From Anastrepha obliqua (Eukaryota; Arthropoda; Insecta; Diptera; Tephritidae), in contig NC_072893.1 in NCBI RefSeq assembly GCF_027943255.1, forward strand, positions 127,223,784-127,287,783: 64,000 nucleotides of DNA. Direction: 5' to 3'. The position numbers were made by a program, and so were the translations under genes. The stretch's first letter is position 1; the number at the start of each line of letters is the position of its first letter. Shown in pieces: positions 57,440 through 64,000 of the stretch. The notes below the pieces were generated by a model. It made no database searches, was not told the origin of the DNA, and saw nothing but the letters and a program-made list of their open reading frames with translations.

Positions 57440-57570
57440 CGATCTCTTTTTTTCCTTTTAAACAGTAGTGATGGATAGACTCTCTTAGAAAACCATCAGA
57501 TAGCATCACCAAGAACAGCACTGAACTGGAACCCGCAAGGGAGCAGAGGTCGCAGTTGGCCAAAGAATAC
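57440..57570 (+). pseudogene. LINE C-terminal tail fragment
   Basis: The frame reads WIDSLRKPSDSITK and, after a 1-bp shift, TALNWNPQGSRGRSWPKNTW. A line of this form (LRKP-S-SIT-TAL-WNPQG-RGRGRP-TWRR) is typical of the extreme C terminus of several endonuclease-type LINEs. No RT is attached. A 203-codon frame on the opposite strand (57261-57872) overlaps it and is best explained as chance. Confidence 0.6.
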
Positions 57571-59084
57571 TTGGAGAAGGGGAGAAGGTCGATGTTGCGT
57601 GTGCTAGGTTCGACAATGGGACCACGCAAAAACAACAACCCAGAACCATGTATGATGGAAGAATCTTGAGCGAGCGTGGAAAAAATGCAGCTAATATCTG
57701 TTCTGAACATAAGCCAAATTGGACCATAAATAAGAATTTTAGAAATTTTTTCAAAGCATCCTAACCACCTAGAAGAAATATTTTCAAGATGAAAAGTAGC
57801 CCATAACTGCTCCAAAAAGTTAAAAAAAATCGTTCTATCCAAACACAAACCTTCATAATGAACAAAATTCAAAACTATTTAATTAATGTTAAAATGCAAC
57901 TGTATCGGACAAAAATAATTCAGTCCAAAGTTTTATTTATTTATTCAAGCTTTTTCTTCATTAAAATTATGGCCGCAGTTGGTTTAAGTAAACAGACAAC
58001 TAAACAATTTAATAAATTCCGTCTCTTCAACAAGATATTTGATTGGCAAAAAATACAAAGTCATGCATACATTTAATTTTTTTTCAAAATTTCCAAAAAT
58101 TTATTTAATTTTATTGAATTGTAGCATTCATGTTGCCTTACCCATTTAATGATTTCAATTTTTTCTCACAAATTTTGAATGAAAATCAGCCTAGTATGAA
58201 ATTTTAATTTATACAAGCATATAAATAATCTTGAATATTGGATTTTTATGAAAAGTTTGCACTTCACAAATAGGTAACTGAATGCTTTCACGCATCACTT
58301 TTGCAAATTTGCATATTCTTTATTAAAACTCATTCATTCATACATTTTGCCACATAAAAACTTGTCAACAAACTGCCACAATCTCGCTTCAATAATTAAG
58401 TTTTTGTATGATTAAAAGATATTTAAATATTTTAAAGAAGTAAAATTTGTATGCGTTTCTATAATCGAAACAACAGTTGCATATAAACCGTCACGTGGGT
58501 TTCGTCCACCCGCAAGCAACACGCATTAACATGCAAATGGCGGACTGCCACACGCCCGCGCCCCATCGAATGTATGGCCCAAATTTGCTATTGATTAAAC
58601 TGCTTCACTTCGATTCGCTTGACAAGCTTCCGATATTTTACGGCCGCGGCCATAAAAAATGAAAAATATTAAATTTAGTTAAATAAACAGAAGGTCGTGG
58701 CGTATGTGTAACCGAAAAATGCAAAGATTCAATGAAATCAAATAACCAACAACAAAAGCGTTGACGGAGGTTCTCACAAAAAACCAACAGCAACGCTTTT
58801 TATGTTGTGGTTTGAATAATTTATATACAGTGCGTAGGAGACTCTAAATGCGATTACGTGTATCTACTCAAATGAATTTTTTTGGTAGAAGCCGCACGCA
58901 GATGCAAGCTCTTCCACTGATTGCCGGAAATTGGCAAGGCTGTGCTTTAAAAATGAAATTAATTGCGATTTAATTACTTACTGAACTCTAAAAGCTTTTT
59001 TTCAATTTTAAATACTTAAATTGTAAAATCTGTGAATAAAATAAATAATTTACCTATATTTTAAGCATAACAAAGTTGAGAAAA
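57571..59084. other. Unassigned AT-rich DNA
   Basis: No gene or element is recognised; a slightly GC-richer island at 58490-58650 has no coding signature I trust. Confidence 0.5.
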
Positions 59085-60150
59085 TTTGTAGGACAATATT
59101 AGTACTAAAGTGTTCGTAATCCTACTAATAATATACAATTTTCAAATTAGTATATTATTAATATTATAATTAGTAATATACATTTTTTGCAAATTTCCGC
59201 GAAGTACTAGTACTAAGAATATGTGCTAAATTGTTGTACTAAAACTGTTAATAAGGTTTAAATATGAAACATGTTAGTAAAGTTTTAGTTCTAAAATATT
59301 TAACAAGATTTTAGTACCGAAATATATTCTTAAAATTTTAGTACTGGCTCCGGATCAGTAACGCTTTGATATAAATGTATAACATTTTAGTTCCTAAGCA
59401 CAAAGGATGATTTTAGAACTAAAACAACTTTTTTTAATTTAGTACTAAAATTATTATTAAGATTTCAATGCCAGAATTTTTGCACTGAGTGTAATCGTGA
59501 AGTTGTAGTACTAAAAAATTTACAAAATTGTTGTACAAAAACCACATATTTATAGAATTTTAATTCTAAAACGTCTAACAAGATTTTAGTACATATATGT
59601 ATTTATACAATTTTAGTATTAACTCTATCCCTAACACATCGATATAAAAATTATATTTAAAAATTATTACGTTTCAAAAAAATTATAATATAATATAACT
59701 TTTTATTACCAAAATATTTGTTCAGTTTTAGTACTAAAAGGATTACTAAGATTTTAGTGCTGAAATCTGTATCACCCTTTTTAAAATTTTACTACTCAAT
59801 CTGTTATTAGATTTTAGTAAAAATATGGACAGTTGCTTTTATAGTTCTTAAACATTTAAGACGATTGCGTACTAAAAATACTTCTAAAAATGTAATACGA
59901 TACTAAAAATAAAAAATGAAATGTTTGTACTAAAATTTTTTTTCTTATTTAGTTTTATATTTCACAATAAAAATTCAGACGAGAACTATTTATAAAATGT
60001 TAGTACTTCGGTTTACATTTAAGACGATTTCAGTACTAAAAATATTTGTAAACTTTATGCACAAATTTTTTTTATTTATATTTATAATTTTACAAAAACA
60101 ACAAATCAGGCGAGAACTATTTATAAAATATTAGTACTTTAGTTTTATTA
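59085..60150. repeat. Degenerate TTTTAGTACTAAAA-rich tandem region
   Basis: TTAGTACTAAA and close variants (TTAGTACAAAA, TTTAGTTCTAAAA) recur more than fifteen times at irregular spacings of about 45-70 bases. AACAAGATTTTAGTAC and AGACGATTTCAGTACTAAAAA are repeated sub-blocks. The TAGTACTA core is palindromic. The strands of this array and 230-1110 cannot be distinguished by the core alone. Confidence 0.75.
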
Positions 60151-61889
60151 GTTTAGAATTTTACCTCCTTTGCTTTCTGTCTTTAAGTTGCATAATTTGG
60201 TACCATAACTGGAACTGAACTTCGACACGTAAATTTCTCTATTTACATAAAATATTTTTTTTTTTATATTTTGCGCCATACCAACAATTCTTATGAACAA
60301 TATACATACTTAAAAGTTTAACCGTCTATGCTGGCATTTATTCTTAATTGAGATTAACACCAATTTCTCAAACGATTTAATTTTCGCGCAACAGACATTA
60401 AAACTAAGTGACGTCCTTTTTGGTTGAGAGGAAATTTACAGCGCGCATTTTTAAAACCAATCATTAATTTATGATTAGATTCATTAGCAGCTGGCTCAGC
60501 TGCAAAATAAGTATATTTTCAACTAACCCTACTCAAAAAGCGCTTATATCCAAGCAATTTTTAACTATTCAATCGATAATTTTGCACACACACACACGTT
60601 ACAGCGCATATGTGAACAGCGAAAACCAATTATTAGTGGGAAATTAAAAGTCAAGGTTAGCAGCGGATGGTAAATGAGCGCGCCGCGCTAGTAACTCGTT
60701 AATGGAAATTCTGAAACGAGTTTGATGTACTACGTGCATTTCTCACACTTTCGCTGCTATTTACAATTTGCAGAATATTTTTGGATTACAATTTAATTTT
60801 CTATTTTTGCTGCTCTCAAATTTTGCGCTCATTTACCCTTGTCTTTTGGAAAGGACATAATAAAATGCGGCAAATCATGTAAATAAACAGGCAAATGCCA
60901 GAATGGAGTCTATGCAGTGCGGCTTTGATGTAGGTTATGAATTTGACAACCATACTTACTATTTCTGTTTTACTAATTTTTTCCATTTATAAAAATTACT
61001 GGGTATACTAAGAAACCTTTCTACAAAGTTTGTAAGCTCTTTCTTTTTTCTTGCCTGCAAAGTTGTTGCATAGCCATTCATACCAAACTTGGGGTCGTAT
61101 AGCCATCAAAAACTACTATAGTTTTTCAACCTTCTCACATTCAACGAACTTTTATTAGTCTTGTATGTGGCACCTTCGCCTGCTGTGCGTCTGCATTTAC
61201 AGAGCATAAAATGTGTATGTGACCACTGATTGGTTTTTGTTTGGCAGTGATTTGCTATTCAAATTCTCGACCACAAATCGAAATGTTTGCAATCAAATGT
61301 TGCTTTGTTAGTCACTGATGTGAGCACTTGACAGCTGTAGGATAACAACTTTGATGTGATCGCTCATATAGACGGCTCAAGCTCGTCAATGTAAAACACA
61401 TAGGGATTTTCGGCTTTTACGTTTTACGGCACATAGTAGGGGAAGACAGGGTGAGTATTTCCTAAATATTTTACCCACAAATGTCTATGAATGTGGAAAG
61501 GTAAAGTGGAGGATGTCAAATGGACATGAAATAAATTGTCACTAGTATTTCTGTATTGAGTATTGAAGTTTTTGGTAAATACTTACCGATTTAAGATAAG
61601 CATAATTTTGATGGATTTAACGGATTTTTAAATTTTTAAGATATATCCATTTGTTTTCACTATGTAGTGGTTTTTATCCCTCTCCTTCGTAATCCTAAGT
61701 ATTTCAGATCCTATACTCGGCGTACTTAAAGCGCTTTATTGACGAAAATATTTGAAAGAGTTATTTTTTCTGATGCTTTATGCCCTCATATAATTTATAA
61801 TAAAAATTAGTAGGCAAGACTATGCCTAAAAATTCATATTTTAAATCCCTTTTAAAAACCCTTCGTTTGATATCCGCGTATAATAATTG
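60151..61889. other. Unassigned AT-rich DNA
   Basis: No gene is recognised; a CA dinucleotide run lies at 60584-60596. Confidence 0.5.
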
Positions 61890-63530
61890 AAAATCAAAAT
61901 TATGTAGCAACCCTATTGATAACTAACTTCAAAAAATCCCTTTTAGTTGCTTATTGTTCCTCGTTCGACAGTTTATTGCTAAAATTTAAGAGTTTTAAAG
62001 TCTAAATTATTTTATGATGCATATACCAAATAGGTGGCAACTCTTCCTAAAATTATGCAAATTAAAAGTAAATTTCTTAATATTGTTTACCTTTCGTTTA
62101 TATTGTTATATTATAAGTGAACTTTTTCTTTGTTGGCAACCCTATTCAAAAAATAATTTTTGATTTTAAACTATTTTCTCCATTTATTTTGTTTTATAAG
62201 CGTACAAGTGGTAAACTTTAATTATATTTTTAATTATTTTGCATTATATTTTTTTATGTCGTTACTCTATGCTCAAAATAAGTGGCAACTCTGCTTAAAG
62301 TTATAAAAAATAAGTCAATTTTTGAGTATCATTTGATTTTCCTTTATATTGTTATATCATAAGCGAACTTTTTCTTAGTGTACAAAAACATTGGCAACCC
62401 TATTAAAAAAGATTGTTAGATTGAAACTATTTTTTTCATTTATTTTGTTTAATAAATGCACAGCGGCTAAACTTTAATTGTATTTTTAATTATTTCGTAT
62501 TACATTTTTTAATGTCGTTGCCCTATGTCCCGCGAGGGGCAAACAATTCATTTCTAACCTCCAAGAATATTTCTGTATTTTGCAGTAATTTTTTATCATT
62601 AGGAGCATTTATTAAATATTTCGTAACGAAATAACTTTCGTTTCGTTTTGAGTAAGTCGATCGATACTCATATTGCCATATTGTATCTAAGTCTCTAATT
62701 AACTTATAACTTCTTATTAACACAAAGTGACAACCCTGTTAATAAAGGGTTTTAGCATCTGTCGTTAATTCCTGCATTTTCTTTGATATGAAGCCTGTTT
62801 CCCTAAATATTTCGAAATTTCTTCTTTTCTTTTTTAATCAGCCGGCAACTCTGTTAGAAAAATTACTGGTTTCAAACAGTCTTTATGGCTATTATCCATG
62901 TCATAATGTCTTATTTATAAATTCAATCAACTTATATTCATATATTACAAACAGATGGTAACCCGGTTCATGGTTACGCTTCAATTAAATGTTTAGAATA
63001 TTTTGCTGACTATAATCTCAAGTACACATAGTTTTTCATTTTCATTATTTTCAATTAGCAAACATCTTCAAAAAAATTTTTTTATAGAATTTTTAATCAA
63101 TTAAATTTGTATATTACAAACAGATGGTAACCCGGTTAATAGGTATGTTTCAATTAAAACCTTTTGAACATTTTTCGATCAATTTGCAATTTGAGCCCTA
63201 ATATTTAATATTGCATTTAAATTTGTATACGAAAAATTTGAATTCTATAGTTGGCAACCCTTTTTAAAAAATATATATGGTATACATTTTCATGAAATGT
63301 GGTACGTTTCATATACACCCTGTATTATACAATTTCAGTTTGCAATTATTATATGCACATTCTTGCATTAAAAAGATATGGCAACCCTTTTTAGAACTAG
63401 ACTGAGATTTCAGCTCTTTTAGCATTTTTCGCTTGGTTCGAATATTTTAATTGCTTATTGGAACGCTTTAACGTTTATTTAATTAAACATTTCACTTGAA
63501 AAATTTGTTGGCCACCCTGTACAAAAATAT
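61890..63530. repeat. Degenerate array with recurring GGCAACCCT blocks
   Basis: GGCAACYCTRTT-like blocks occur near 61903, 62034, 62133, 62282, 62391, 62842, 62954, 63122, 63252, 63378 and 63508, many 110-130 apart. Two consecutive ~248-bp units (62030-62278, 62280-62530) align well, sharing TTTATATTGTTATAT, AAGCGAACTTTTTCTT and CATTTATTTTGTTT. A TATTACAAACAGATGGTAAC block recurs at 62943 and 63112. No coding function is evident. Confidence 0.75.
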
Positions 63531-64000
63531 TAAAAAGTTAAAACTACATAACTTAAATGGTTTACGTTTGGAAAGTAAAATACAAATAAAAACAAATATT
63601 TCCCTGCAATTTTTAGTAAATCAATATTTATGTATTATCCACAGGTTTTCATCAAATACAGCTTTTTTTATGGACTTTTCTTTTAAAAAATTAAGCCTCC
63701 TTAGCAATACTACTTTTTTGATCCTTCTGATCCTCATTAAAAATAGGTGGCAATTTACCTTGAGAAAAAATTTGAGAAAAAGAATTTGGATAAAAACTAC
63801 ATTAAAGTCGTTTCATTTTAATTCCGTATTGCAATATTTCATTGCTACTCAGCTAGCGTTTGCACCTTTTCGATTCATGTCTTAGGTTTATTGGGATCTT
63901 AGTTTATATCTCCAAAACCAATTGAAATATTATACCAGCTTTCTCTTAAAGCACATTTCAATATTTCAATATTGAATAGTTTCAGAATTCATAATCATCA
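63531..64000. other. Unassigned AT-rich DNA
   Basis: A 129-codon Lys/Phe/Leu-rich frame at 63496-63885 is of the kind expected by chance in AT-rich sequence. Nothing else is recognised. Confidence 0.5.

Noticed and set aside
57261..57872. 203-codon minus-strand frame
   Set aside because: It overlaps on the opposite strand a recognisable LINE tail (57440-57570) and matches no family I know; best explained as an antisense chance frame.
1..64000. tRNA, rRNA or CRISPR-like features
   Set aside because: No cloverleaf-compatible A/B box pair, rRNA block or regularly spaced identical repeat with unique spacers was seen; the tandem arrays are head-to-tail without spacers.
1..64000. LTR retrotransposons or endogenous retroviruses
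   Set aside because: I found no long terminal direct repeats, primer-binding sites, integrase or aspartic protease motifs. All reverse transcriptases seen are of the non-LTR type with AP-like endonuclease or LINE-style motifs.

Overview
The window looks like gene-poor, transposon-dense DNA from a dipteran insect, most likely a tephritid fruit fly. It is AT-rich, has no operons or bacterial signals, and I found no host protein-coding exon, tRNA or rRNA that I could defend. Almost every recognisable reading frame belongs to a transposable element: mariner (several lineages), a Tc3-like element, Jockey-like, R1-like and RTE-like non-LTR retrotransposons, and a Helitron-like element. The tephritid guess rests on a short dispersed repeat (copies at 1-110, 3567-3690 and 50195-50310) and an RTE-like LINE, both of which I associate with tephritid genomes, and on a DD41D mariner of the type first described in Ceratitis rosa. 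It is recognition from memory, not a search result.

Layout. 1-5500: dispersed repeat, a ~66-bp tandem array, remnants of two LINEs and a dead mariner. 5550-8985: a nearly full-length but broken RTE-like LINE beside an older LINE on the opposite strand. 10430-13795: a three-level nest, in which two halves of a dead mariner flank a Tc3-like element with ~215-bp inverted repeats, whose transposase gene is in turn split by a 726-bp MITE flanked by TTAA. 15594-21818: a Mos1-like mariner split by a full-length 4.9-kb Jockey-like LINE with a 10-bp target-site duplication. 22.4-31.7 kb: an RNase H remnant, several degenerate tandem arrays and a second Mos1-like mariner that is close to intact (26305-27561). 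32169-34650: a candidate Helitron carrying a 120/129-bp two-type tandem array. 37.1-41.7 kb: an R1-like LINE inserted inside a TATCTC-type hexanucleotide microsatellite, with an approximately 40-bp target duplication. 43-57.6 kb: LINE and mariner fragments, a second, 5'-truncated copy of the RTE-like LINE with a perfect 10-bp duplication, and a DD41D mariner derivative. 46.6-47.2, 55.2-56.3, 59.1-60.2 and 61.9-63.5 kb: further degenerate tandem arrays.

The elements are related to each other by insertion rather than by function. The nesting gives relative ages: dead mariner, then Tc3-like, then TTAA MITE; and Mos1-like mariner, then Jockey-like LINE. Nearly all element genes are inactivated. 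The best preserved are the mariner at 26369-27398 (one apparent 1-bp frameshift near the N terminus), the mariner at 15766-16803 (open, but first catalytic Asp replaced by Asn) and the Tc3-like transposase (open apart from the MITE).
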